Assembly: GCA_002633005.1 (NCBI GenBank)
Contig: NMRA01000513.1
Coordinates: 271,397-312,388 of the forward strand
From: Phoronis australis
Lineage: Eukaryota > Phoronida > Phoronidae
Length of the DNA stretch: 40,992 bases
Direction: 5' to 3'
Position 1 is the first letter of the stretch. Each line of letters opens with the position of its first letter. The notes beneath the pieces are model-generated. The model had not been told where the DNA came from and made no database searches. It saw only the letters and a program-made list of their open reading frames with translations. Both the position numbers and the translations under genes were made by a program. Shown here in pieces: positions 31,401 through 39,911 of the stretch.

Positions 31401-32240
31401 ACGACAACATGACAAACGAGTGGTTTTACACTCTCCGTCTCTGGGATTACGTAATCATGCTCTCAGCTGTAGGTACAATGCACTGGAAGAAGACCACGAG
31501 GAGGGCTTATGTACGAAATCCTGCGTAGTGTAGCACTAAAGAATTGTCATCTTTGGCGATAGTTGAGTATAAATGTAAATGTGCATTTTCCCGCAGCTTG
31601 CCATTGCCTATTTGCAGACTACATGTATGTCTCTGTTATCGCAGCTGCCAGTCTCTTGTCAGCCGTGTCACCGGGGGTACGCAATAGTCGTGGTCGCAAC
31701 CACGGGGGGGGGGGGGGGNAAAAATGATTCCTATAGGGATATTAGTGTTGAATAACGCTTCAGTTCAGTTACGCATTGACTGTGTCGTTATTAATCAGCA
31801 TTTGATGAGTACCCCACATAAAGCATTAGTGACAGTCAGTAACTGACAATAGGCGAAAATGGGTTCAGACAAATACACTAAGATTGTAATAGAGAACACA
31901 ATTAGTAGCTCAGAGGATGTGCTACTGTCCAGCCTATCATTACAAAGACACTGGTCATATAAATTAGAAGATAGTTCATCCCGGAGCTATGGCTGGCAAC
32001 ACTTTTTTTAAGTCGTAATGGTAAGAATATGAAAAATTGACACTAATGCACTGATTAAGAACAACCGTTACAGCCCCCCAACCCCACTAATAGAATCCTT
32101 TATACGATGATATAATTGCCAATGTGCTATGAGTTCAAAAATCAACAATAAATGTTTATAAGTTAAAATAACCAAATATCCAACTCAAATAAGCACAAAT
32201 TGCTTGTTCATCGATCGTCCAGCTGACTTGAGTCGAGACC
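31401..32240. other. Non-coding stretch with a poly-G run and an N
   Basis: A run of 15 G (31704-31718) ends in an undetermined base at 31719, a typical sequencing stall. No gene recognised. Confidence 0.5.
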
Positions 32241-32307
32241 AGACACACACACAACCACACGGGCGCACACACACGCACACACACGCACACACGCGCACAC
32301 ACACACA
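32241..32307. repeat. CA microsatellite
   Basis: Imperfect (CA)n with CG interruptions. Confidence 0.85.
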
Positions 32308-32373
32308 GGGTGAATGTTACGGTCAGTTTATAAAAAATTGTAAACTAGTAAATTCACTAAAAAGTTTCAATTC

Positions 32374-32545
32374 CAGTTGTATAAATGTTATACGCCGTGG
32401 GCCCAGTTGCATAAATGTAATACGCCGTATAGAAACAATGACCTCGCATTATAAGGCGTCAAGTTGTTATTGTTGAACAATGCACCTGACGTCATACAAC
32501 AATCAAATTTATCCAGCGGATAACTTGAAGCTTTATGCAACTCAG
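32374..32545. mobile_element. Small MITE-like element with a duplicated left end
   Basis: Left end ccagttgcataaa (32403-32415) is matched in inverted orientation by tttatgcaactcag (32532-32545), giving a ~145-bp foldback element without coding capacity. A second, similar left end (cagttgtataaatg) lies 30 bases upstream at 32374, so the left 30 bases are duplicated. Confidence 0.5.
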
Positions 32546-33002
32546 CAATATTCGTGTTGACATAAAATTCTGTTATTTCACTTCGTAAAAGTCTTCAGAT
32601 TTCGATAAACCCACGCCAAGTGTTAAGTAATCACTAACACCAGTCACCAGTGCCTAGGCAATCCAACAACAACATGCAACTTGCCTTCAACATCCTTCAC
32701 ATAAGCGCCCCAGAAAAACTTGTACAGTGTAGCCTTTCTGCGGGGAATGTTTTGAGCTTCGCAATCTTTTCCACGTCAGAAAGGGGTTGAACGTGTTAGT
32801 ATTGCCAGGTTTTTACAGCACAATGTGCTCGCAGGCCTACTGCATTCGGCCATGACGACACAAGTGGGACGTCCAGACTCGGTTTGGCGAGCTTGCGACG
32901 CTAGCGACACACTTCCGTGCAAGTAGTCAATAGGATAAATACACAGTGTATATATAAAAAGTTCGTTGAAAATACAACTAAACTTTTTGTTTGATATTTT
33001 GA
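32546..33002. other. Non-coding stretch before the retrotransposon fragment
   Basis: No recognisable feature. Confidence 0.4.
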
Positions 33003-33355
33003 TACAGAGTCGTTCGTAATGTTGATGTGCAGCGTGATATTCCATATATCTTTTTAGCAGCTATGGCTAAATTACGTTGCTCCAACCACAACTTGATGAT
33101 AGAGAAAGGTAGACATGCTCTCGTGGACCAAAAATACCGTGTGTGTTGTTTCTGTGTGTCCCTAATCGAAGATGAATACCATTTTATATGTGTTTGTAAA
33201 ATGTACTGCTCTCTGAGAACTGCATTTATACCTGAGTGGTGCTGGCGTGAACCAAATAAATATAAATTTGTAAAACTATTGCTCAGATTAATCTAATGAA
33301 ATTTGTATTTCACGCCACTGCTCTCAGGGAAAAGCTGCTCAGCGTTATCCTGTAA
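33003..33355 (+). pseudogene. C-terminal fragment of a non-LTR retrotransposon reverse transcriptase
   Basis: The frame gives LAAMAKLRCSNHNLMIEKGR, RVCCFCVSLIEDEYHFICVC and a YC-x-LR-x-x-FIPEW-type stretch, then after a frameshift near 33290 MKFVFHATALREKLL and stop. The Cys-x2-Cys ... EDEYHF ... Cys pattern is the C-terminal zinc-like region behind the RT domain in LINEs of the CR1/L2/jockey group. Only ~115 residues remain; the RT catalytic part is absent, as expected for a 5'-truncated insertion. Confidence 0.65.
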
Positions 33356-34354
33356 ATTTTATGTAACATGTGGGCCAAGGCCTTAAATGTTGAAATACAT
33401 GAATTTGAATGTTCAGCTATGTAACTGAGAGATATAACAAACGAACACACGAATATAGACCGAAGCTCGTCCACTTTGAACTCAGTCGTTCAACCCAAGC
33501 TTGAGGAGCAACGTACCGATTCGCTAGTATTGCCAACTCGCGTACGCCAAGTAATCTCAAGCAACATTGTTTTGACTCTGCGACCGACTCTTTGAAACAA
33601 AAATTTAGTCGCGTGTATTGACATGTATTTGTGTATGTATCTGTATTTTGGTAGAAGACGTTCTTTCACACACGTTTCATGCATGTATGTGTGTCTGTGT
33701 GTGTGTGTGTGCGTGTGCATGTATATGAATATATGGGTTATCCACCTACAGTACATAGGAATATTACTGTCATATCCTATCGAGAATTTTTTTCATCCGG
33801 GAATGTCCCAACGAGGCCGAAGGTGGACTTACTTTTCTGCAATATCTTCAATGTTAACTAATTTACGTCCTGTATCTCATAGCCATTCATGGAATGTTGC
33901 CTCACCATTCTTGTTTTTTTATCATTCCTTTTATAAACGACAAAATCCATAACAGTAAATTCTGAAAACTTATTGCATTATGGTTGGCCCCCAAACCCCG
34001 TGGGGTGTCCCATCTTCCACGTTCTACCCAGTTGCTCATTGAGAGTCTTCGAGCCTGTCCTCGGGCATTGCTTCTTTTGTTTTGATAAACAACGAATTTG
34101 TTGGTTTTTTACTTACACGGTAATGCTTCTACAAACTCGACTGTTTTTTGACAGTTCTTGTAAAATATGACGATGCTGCAGTGAACTTAGCAGCAGGCTA
34201 ATATTGGAAAAAAATCGATTTATCATCCGATCTCCAAATACAAAAGAGAACTGTGATGGGACGTTCGTAACTTTGCGCTTATTGTTATTCTTATTTAGTT
34301 GCAAATGTTCAGTTATTCTTATGCTAATGTCTTTGTTGCGTCTCAGTGCGCCTT
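33356..34354. other. Non-coding stretch with TG repeat
   Basis: Contains a TG/CATG microsatellite at 33682-33725. Otherwise no gene recognised. Confidence 0.5.
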
Positions 34355-34543
34355 TGTTACGTGGGCATGTGGGCGCGACTGTATGTGTCGGGCACTTCGC
34401 TAGCGACAGGCTTAGGAGAAGGGTGTTTCCTTCTTTTGCTTTCATGGAAAGTTGATCGTTATCATGTGCAAATTGAACTGAAACGAATGCCTGATGAGAG
34501 AAAATACATATTTTGAGGTTCAGTGGAGACTTGCTCTGTTACA
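34355..34543 (+). repeat. Candidate 5' LTR of a Ty3/gypsy element
   Basis: Begins TGTTACGTGGGC and ends CTCTGTTACA, giving TG...CA ends with near-inverted termini. A primer-binding-site-like motif follows two bases later. No second copy was found downstream in the window, so the length (~189 bp) rests on the ends only. Confidence 0.5.
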
Positions 34544-34545
34544 TT

Positions 34546-34558
34546 TGGCGCCCAACGT
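34546..34558 (+). other. Primer-binding-site-like motif
   Basis: TGGCGCCCAACGT starts with TGG, as needed to pair with a tRNA CCA end, and sits just inside the candidate LTR. The priming tRNA was not determined. Confidence 0.5.
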
Positions 34559-35012
34559 AAATGGAACAAACCAGAACTTTTCTCTGACGACGTCTGTAAA
34601 ATTATGACCGTCCTACGGCCTTGCATGGAAAGTTGAACTGCTTGCTGACTTTACAAGATTTATGTCGCGACTCGGGTAAGGATTTTCTGGAAAGGACAAT
34701 GTCTTAATTTGCTACTGTGGTCACAAGTTCGTGGTGGTGTCTGGAACGGATCCTCGTGCTCGCCAAGAACGGAACTTTCTGGACTATGTGTCTGACGACG
34801 CCCTATCCTGCAGGAAACTGGACTCAGTTGCATTTTGTGTCATTGAAAATGTTTTGTGTTACTGTTGTTTGACATAAGTTCACTTGATGTGCCGGGTATT
34901 GAGAGTTCTTTAATTTCTTAAGCTAGTGTATGTTCATGCTGTAGGTCAAGTTATCTCACATTATTGGGGTGATTCTAAGTTTGTTCATGTTCCGTATATT
35001 TCATCCTTTGTC
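34559..35012. other. Untranslated leader of the Ty3/gypsy element
   Basis: No long frame. From 34899 on, the sequence is a direct repeat of 37329 onward (start ttgagagttctttaatttct). Confidence 0.45.
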
Positions 35013-36049
35013 ATGGATTCGCTGTTTGACAAATGTGTGATTGTTGGTGACGTACCAGAGTGTGAGGATGGTGAGTTGTTGAATTTTCTGCTCGCTGAAA
35101 TTCGCAATGGCGTTAAGCATGCTTGGCGAGTTAACTTGTCCTTTTATATAGTCTTTGATTCTGAAAAANTACAAAAAATGAAGTTGTTTTAAATTTTGAC
35201 GTATAGACTGATTTTTGAAAATCTACTGGTTTTTATATGGACTGTTTCTTAACAAGTGTTTTAATTTTGTACGTAAGAACCATTTCAAGGATTTCAAATT
35301 GAAAATTTCAAAAGCCTCTTTTACTGATGAGTTATTTCTACGTGAATGAGCCGATAAAAAAATGAAAATGTGTCATCGTTGTTTTAATTGATAGGGGAGC
35401 TGTCTCCTGTTCAAAAGAAAATTGTGTCATCTGTTGTTGGGTTCGGCGATCCTAGCAGTGTTAAGAGTAAACATGCGTTTTCAAATGTGAACTCGTGGGG
35501 TAATGTTTTTCATAGTGACCTTGTTCGCTTACCCGCATTTTCAGGTAGTGAGAGCTCGGGTATTTCCTTTCAACAGTGGTTAGGTGAAGTTCAGGGTATG
35601 CAGGTTACGTTGCAAAACGATGGTTTTCTGAAACAAGCGATCAGACGCTCGTTGAGGGGCAGTGCGGCTCATTTGCTTGAATGTGATTTGTCTGTAAACG
35701 AATTGCTTAGTAAGTTAAAGTCTAGATACGGTGATGTGTTAGCTGTTGGAAAATTGTTGAAAAATTCTACAGACAGGATAAAAATGAAAGCGTTACCCAA
35801 TGGGCTGGGCGCTTAGAGAAATTAGTAGTTCAAATGAAAATGTCTGAATCATGCCCCATTCCGAATAAGGCACTGCCATCTGTGCTAAAATCACATTTTG
35901 TGTCTGGTTTGCTGTCAAATGACGTCAGACTTGGTCTAAAGCATTTTGTGGAACACAATAGTGAAGAATCATTTGACGAGCTACTGATTTGTGCCCGTCG
36001 TTTAGACACTGAGTTCATCAGAAAACCGCAGTCACATCACTCTCTTGAT
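35013..36049 (+). pseudogene. Ty3/gypsy gag (PNMA-like), frameshifted, copy 1
   Basis: ATG at 35013 opens MDSLFDKCVIVGDVPE. About 97 extra bases (35145-35250, including an N at 35169) interrupt it relative to copy 2. From 35388 the frame gives the capsid-like part: QWLGEVQGMQVTL, QAIRRSLRGSAAHLL, LLSKLKSRYGDV. A frameshift near 35760 moves the rest to another frame (VTQWAGRLEKL, then 35834 onward, LKHFVEHN). The order W-L, A-I-R-R-S-L-x-G-x-A, L-x-x-x-Y-G and the RLE motif fits the gag of Ty3-like elements and host PNMA proteins. No CCHC knuckle is found. Confidence 0.65.
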
Positions 36050-36172
36050 AGTGTCACTGTTGGAGTACCCGATACCGATGAGTCAATTGATGTTTTGTTT
36101 TTATACAAGGGTTACGTTAGTGTCACTGTTGGAGTACCCGATACCGATGAGTCAATTGATGTTTTGTTTTTG
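36050..36172 (+). repeat. 69-bp tandem duplication in the retroelement ORF
   Basis: The phrase agtgtcactgttggagtacc and the following ~33 bases occur at 36050 and again at 36119, giving a 23-codon in-frame repeat (SVTVGVPDTDESIDVLF twice). Confidence 0.85.
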
Positions 36173-36658
36173 GTTGTTCTAAACACTTATAATTTCCATG
36201 TTCCTGTTATGGTAGGTACTAATGCTTTGCGTGTTTTGATCGATCTCGTTGATAATGACAATCGCTCGGACTGGTTGCTGTTGTTGAAAAATGTCATGTT
36301 TAATCGTGAAACCTCTCTTCCAGGCGTAGTTATGACTGACAAACCTGTTACCATTCCGTCTGGGATGTCCCAAATAATCGATGCTTGTATTTGTGTTAAC
36401 CCATGTACATCTTGTAGTTTACAGGTTGTCACCGAAGAGTATGGTTCACTGTCACTTCCTAGTAACTTGCAGGTGTGGCCCGCATTGCATGAGATTAACC
36501 CTGGGGATCATATGATTCCTGTTAGAGTCACGAATGCGGGTTGTAGGTCTGTTACTGTTCCTGCTGGTTCAAGCATCTGCAGCTTGGCACCGGTGGATCA
36601 GACGGCAGCTGAAATTCCGTGTTCTGATTCAGCTGAGAATTCAAACCAGAATTAAGTA
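36173..36658 (+). pseudogene. Ty3/gypsy protease end and PR-RT linker
   Basis: In the frame ending at 36655 the part FHVPVMVGTNALRVL resembles the end of retroelement aspartic proteases (the P-V-x-V-G-T-N motif). IPVRVTNAGCRSVTVPAGSS is the beta-rich linker usual between protease and RT. The D-T/S-G active site is absent, so an internal deletion joined gag to the protease end. Confidence 0.55.
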
Positions 36659-36804
36659 TTGAGCAGCGCGCCCGAGCCTCAAGTTTACTCAATGAATATC
36701 AAGATATTTTTGCGCAGAATGATTTGGATCTTGGTCATGTTACTCAGGTTCAACAAGATCAGACGGCAGCTGAAATTCCGTGTTCTGATTCAGCTGAGAA
36801 TTCT
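36596..36804 (+). repeat. Direct duplication, period 161 bp
   Basis: The 48-base phrase starting gatcagacggcagctgaaat occurs at 36596 and 36757, and both copies lead into similar cagaattaa-type sequence. Confidence 0.85.
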
Positions 36805-37330
36805 GAGGAGTTCATAATAAACCCAGAATTAATATAAGTATTAAGCAGCGAACTGTGTATTTGGGTCACGTGATTTCTCAACAAGGGGTCGAATGTGATC
36901 CCGATAAGATAGCGGTTGTGTTGGATTGGCCTGTTCCAAAGTGTGTGAAAGTCTTGCAAAGTTTTTTAGGTTTCGTGGGGTTTTACCTTCTCTTTATTCA
37001 AGACTTTGCATCAATTGCTCAGCCTCTTCATGCACTTACAAAGGGAGTAATGGGTCGTAAACGTAATTCTTCTGATACCTCAAATGGACTTTTTGTTTGG
37101 GGATAAAGAACAGTATGCTTTTCAAGAACTTAAACGCAGGTGCACGAGTAGCCCTGTACTGGCATTTGCTGATTTTACGCTGCCATTTTCTGTGCACATT
37201 GACGCCAGCATGACGTCGTTAGGTGCGGTATTACACTGTATATCAGGAGTCAGGGGGATTGAATAGACCCATTGCCTTTGGGAGTCGTTGTTTGAGTGAA
37301 GCCGAGAAACGCTATCCTGTACATAAACTT
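36649..37330 (+). pseudogene. Ty3/gypsy RT and RNase H remnant lacking the RT catalytic core
   Basis: First the RT N-terminal lead (LSIEQRARASSLLNEYQ, FAQNDLDLGHV; 36658-36750). Then, after the second copy of the 161-bp repeat, it jumps to the RT thumb (VYLGHVISQQGVECDPDKI, FLGFVGFY; from ~36855) and the RNase H start (FSVHIDAS with its catalytic Asp; ~37188-37212). A frameshift near 37230 leads to RPIAFGSRCLSEAEKRYPVH. The fingers/palm with the YxDD site is missing. Confidence 0.75.
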
Positions 37331-37770
37331 GAGAGTTCTTTAATTTCTTAGGCTAGTGTATTTTCATGCTGTAGGTCAAGTTATCTCACATTATTGTGGT
37401 GATTCTAAGTTTGTTCATGTTCCTTATATTTCATCCTTTGTCATGGATTCGCTGTCTGACAAATGTGTGATTGTTGGTGACGTATTAGAGTGTGAGGATG
37501 GTGAGTTGTTGAATTTTCTGCCCGCTGAAATTCGCAATGGCGTTAAGCATGCATGGCGAGTTAATTGATTCTGGCAAAATAGTTAACAAGTGTGTTAATT
37601 TTGTACGTAAGAACCATTTCAAGGATTTCAAATTGAAAATTTCAAAAGCTACTGGTACTGATGAGTCATTTCTCCGTGAATGTGCCGGTAAAAGTGATGA
37701 AAATATGTCATCGTTGATTTCATTGATAGGGGAGCTGTCTCCTGTTCAAAAGAAAATTGTCATCTGTTTC
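37331..37770 (+). pseudogene. Ty3/gypsy gag N-terminus, copy 2
   Basis: A second gag start (ATG 37443, MDSLSDKCVIVGDVLE) is joined directly behind the RNase H fragment. It lacks the ~97-base insertion of copy 1, is frameshifted near 37555, and ends abruptly at about 37770, after SPVQKKIV, in unrelated DNA. Without the insertion it is the better guide to the original N-terminus. Confidence 0.7.
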
Positions 37771-38049
37771 CACTTAAAAATCCATGAGCTAGTGACATGC
37801 CGCCATCTATTGGCTGATTTGTATGTATGGTGTGAAAGTAAAGGAATCAATACCTTTAATGTCGTCTGTAAAAGGCACATAGGAGAGATTCTTGTCAAAA
37901 ATATTGAATTTTCGATAGATATTGCTATGAGACGTCGCAAACTGATCCATTTCATGGCAAATAGCACAGTCAAGCACTTTTTTGCCACTTCGATCCTCAG
38001 GATAGGGCCTTGCACGTCACAGTCGAACGTCGATGTTTACCCATAATGT
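37771..38049. other. Sequence beyond the retroelement breakpoint
   Basis: No homology recognised. The gag frame runs on through it to 38046 by chance. A CTCF-like CCGCCATCTATTGG lies at 37800-37813. Confidence 0.4.
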
Positions 38050-38191
38050 CACGGGCAGCGTCCGTCCGGCGTCCGGCGTCCGCTGCTCTATCTCCAAAAC
38101 CCTTCGACATACGTTCATGAAATTTGGCACATGTGTTCCATTCATGAATGGAACGGCATGTGCGAACTTTCGGACGGATCCGACTACCGGT

Positions 38192-38205
38192 GTGCCCCCT
38201 AGTGG
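38192..38205 (-). promoter_or_regulatory. CTCF-type motif
   Basis: Minus strand CCACTAGGGGGCAC fits the vertebrate core CCASYAGRKGGCRS at all 14 positions. It lies in the tandem repeat array; binding is untested. Confidence 0.4.
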
Positions 38206-38336
38206 CAATTTTAGTTTTTTACCCTTACCTTTGTATCTTCAAAAGTCCTGAACGGATTTTCATGAAATTTGGTATGTAGGCTCCTATTAGTTAGATGACG
38301 CTATGCTCCCATTTTCAGATGGATTCGACATAGTTT

Positions 38337-38350
38337 GCGCCACCTAGTGG
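38337..38350 (-). promoter_or_regulatory. CTCF-type motif
   Basis: Minus strand CCACTAGGTGGCGC fits the core at all 14 positions. Weaker 13/14 relatives in the same orientation lie at 38497-38510 and 38771-38784. Confidence 0.4.
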
Positions 38351-38950
38351 CCATTTTTACTGTTTTCGAGTCTGTATTTTTGCGTCCACCCCTCTATCAA
38401 CCAAACCGCTCAAAGGATGATTGTGAAAATTGGCATGTATGTGCTTACTATAAAGAGGACAACTGACAATGATTGTCAGACGATTTGGACTACTGTGCGC
38501 CTCCTAGTGGCAGTTTTGTTTTTTTTTGCGCCTATGGCTGTATCTCCTAAGCCGTTCGCAGGATCTTTACAAAATTTAATAAGTGTATTTATATGGTTCG
38601 ACCTAGTTTGCGACACCCACTGGCCATTTTTACTGTTTTTGAGTCTGTTTTTTGGCGTCCACCTCTCTATCAACCAAACTGCTCTAAGTATGATTGTGAA
38701 AATTGTCATGTATGTTCTTACTATGAGGAGGACGGTTGACGCTGAATTTGCCATAACTTTGATTACTGTGGCGCCTCCTAGTGGCAGTTTTTTGCGCCCA
38801 TGGCTGTATCTCCCAAACCGCTTGCAGGATCTTTACTAAATTTAGCAAGTGTATTTGTGTGATGTTGACAACGGACGATGATGGCTTTAGGATGATTTTG
38901 ACTACCGGTATGCCTTTAGTGGCAATTTAAGTATTTTACATTGACCTCTG

Positions 38951-39455
38951 TATTTTCATAGGTCTTCAGGTGTATACTTTGTGTTACTTCGTGACTATGA
39001 AGGAAAAGTTCCAAGTAGAAATTTGTTTCTGGCATTCTAATGCTGTGCTAATCTCGTATGTTGGTAAATTTGTTTTTATTTCTATGTTTCTGTGGTGCTT
39101 TAAGCAACTGATGTATAGGATGTGATTGTATTGTGAAGATCACTCACATTTTGCCCCTAGCCTATTGAGGAGACAATGGCCATGCCTTTCCATTTTGCAA
39201 AATACAACATACTACATATATGCCCTCTACTGACCACTTTATGGTACCAATAAACAACCCTAGAAGGATACCGTATACAGTGCATATTGTGGGCGCATTT
39301 CAACGCTCTGCGTTGGTCTTGTTAGCTTTCCAGTCATCAGTCAAAGAGGTTGCATCGTCGTCAGCGCGGCCATCGTTATTATCCCCAATGTTTTCGTTGC
39401 CGCCGTTTGCAGCTTAATTGACGTATCGCAAGCTCCGCCCCCTTGCGTAATGTCG
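38951..39455. other. Non-coding stretch
   Basis: No gene recognised. A CpG-containing patch lies at 39350-39440. Confidence 0.4.
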
Positions 39456-39459
39456 AGTA

Positions 39460-39499
39460 ACAAACAATAAGTTTTACCCAGCAACATGTTGTTTGTCGG
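39460..39499. repeat. Imperfect palindrome around ACATGT
   Basis: The arms TTTTACCC and GGGTAAAA flank gcaacatgttg-like sequence, so the whole stretch nearly equals its own reverse complement. It runs directly into AAAATGGCGGC, a consensus YY1 site, at about 39502. Confidence 0.5.
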
Positions 39500-39713
39500 G
39501 TAAAATGGCGGCTTGGAAACGAAGGTGTGTCAATAATGATGCGTTCTAAATGGTCAGTTAAGCCGTCACTCAAAATCCTGGCGATAGGTCAATTGGGGTC
39601 GTTGTTGCATTGTCATTGGCGCTCCTTCCGTAAATGTCACCGGCGTTTTGATGTTCCATTCAATATCTCCCAAACGCCACTGCTCTAAGTGTTACTTATT
39701 TCATATTTTTCAG

Positions 39714-39911
39714 GTTTCGTCGTACATTTTGTTACCCATGATCAGGTGTTACTTACGGGCTGCTTTGGCTACCGTCGCTGCTGAACTGGGACAAAACACG
39801 TTGAAGTATTTTAGCTTGATCCAAGAGTTATCCCTTGTATTACTAGCGATTCCATCATTTGTTTGCATCGGCGTGCTGAAGCTGGTGACCGATATTCCTC
39901 AGTGTCAGTAG
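39714..39911 (+). CDS. Candidate terminal exon resembling SLC52 riboflavin transporter C-terminus
   Basis: A pyrimidine-rich acceptor (acttatttcatatttttcag, ending at 39713) opens a phase-0 frame of 65 codons that ends in TAG at 39909-39911. It encodes CYLRAALATVAAEL and then a hydrophobic helix (LVLLAIPSFVCIGVLKL), followed by a short tail with a late Cys. From memory, its layout aligns without gaps to the last cytosolic loop, last membrane helix and Cys-containing tail of animal SLC52 proteins, at low identity. SLC52 carriers are plasma-membrane riboflavin importers with ~11 helices and ~450 residues; this would be the last ~65. I find no upstream exons in the window, so it may be an orphan exon, part of a gene with very long introns, or a chance match. 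AATAAA occurs at 40901-40906. Confidence 0.35.
   Translation, partial: VSSYILLPMIRCYLRAALATVAAELGQNTLKYFSLIQELSLVLLAIPSFVCIGVLKLVTDIPQCQ

Larger units (their letters stand above)
38050..38950. repeat. Tandem repeat array with CTAGTGG motifs
   Basis: Starts with a gtccgtccggcgtccggcgt run, followed by repeated tcatgaaatttgg phrases (38114, 38260). It then has two ~274-bp units (38337-38609 and 38610-38884) sharing ccatttttactgttt, ctatcaaccaaac, gtgaaaatt-catgtatg and gcgcctcctagtggcag. No coding frame is conserved between units. Confidence 0.75.

Noticed and set aside
34489-34510. CTGATGAGAG phrase resembling a hammerhead ribozyme core in the LTR
   Set aside because: No properly spaced stem II with CGAAA and no closing stems; other ctgatga phrases in the window fail in the same way.
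37537-38046. 169-codon ORF taken as one protein
   Set aside because: A chance fusion of frameshifted gag copy 2 with unrelated flanking DNA beyond 37770.
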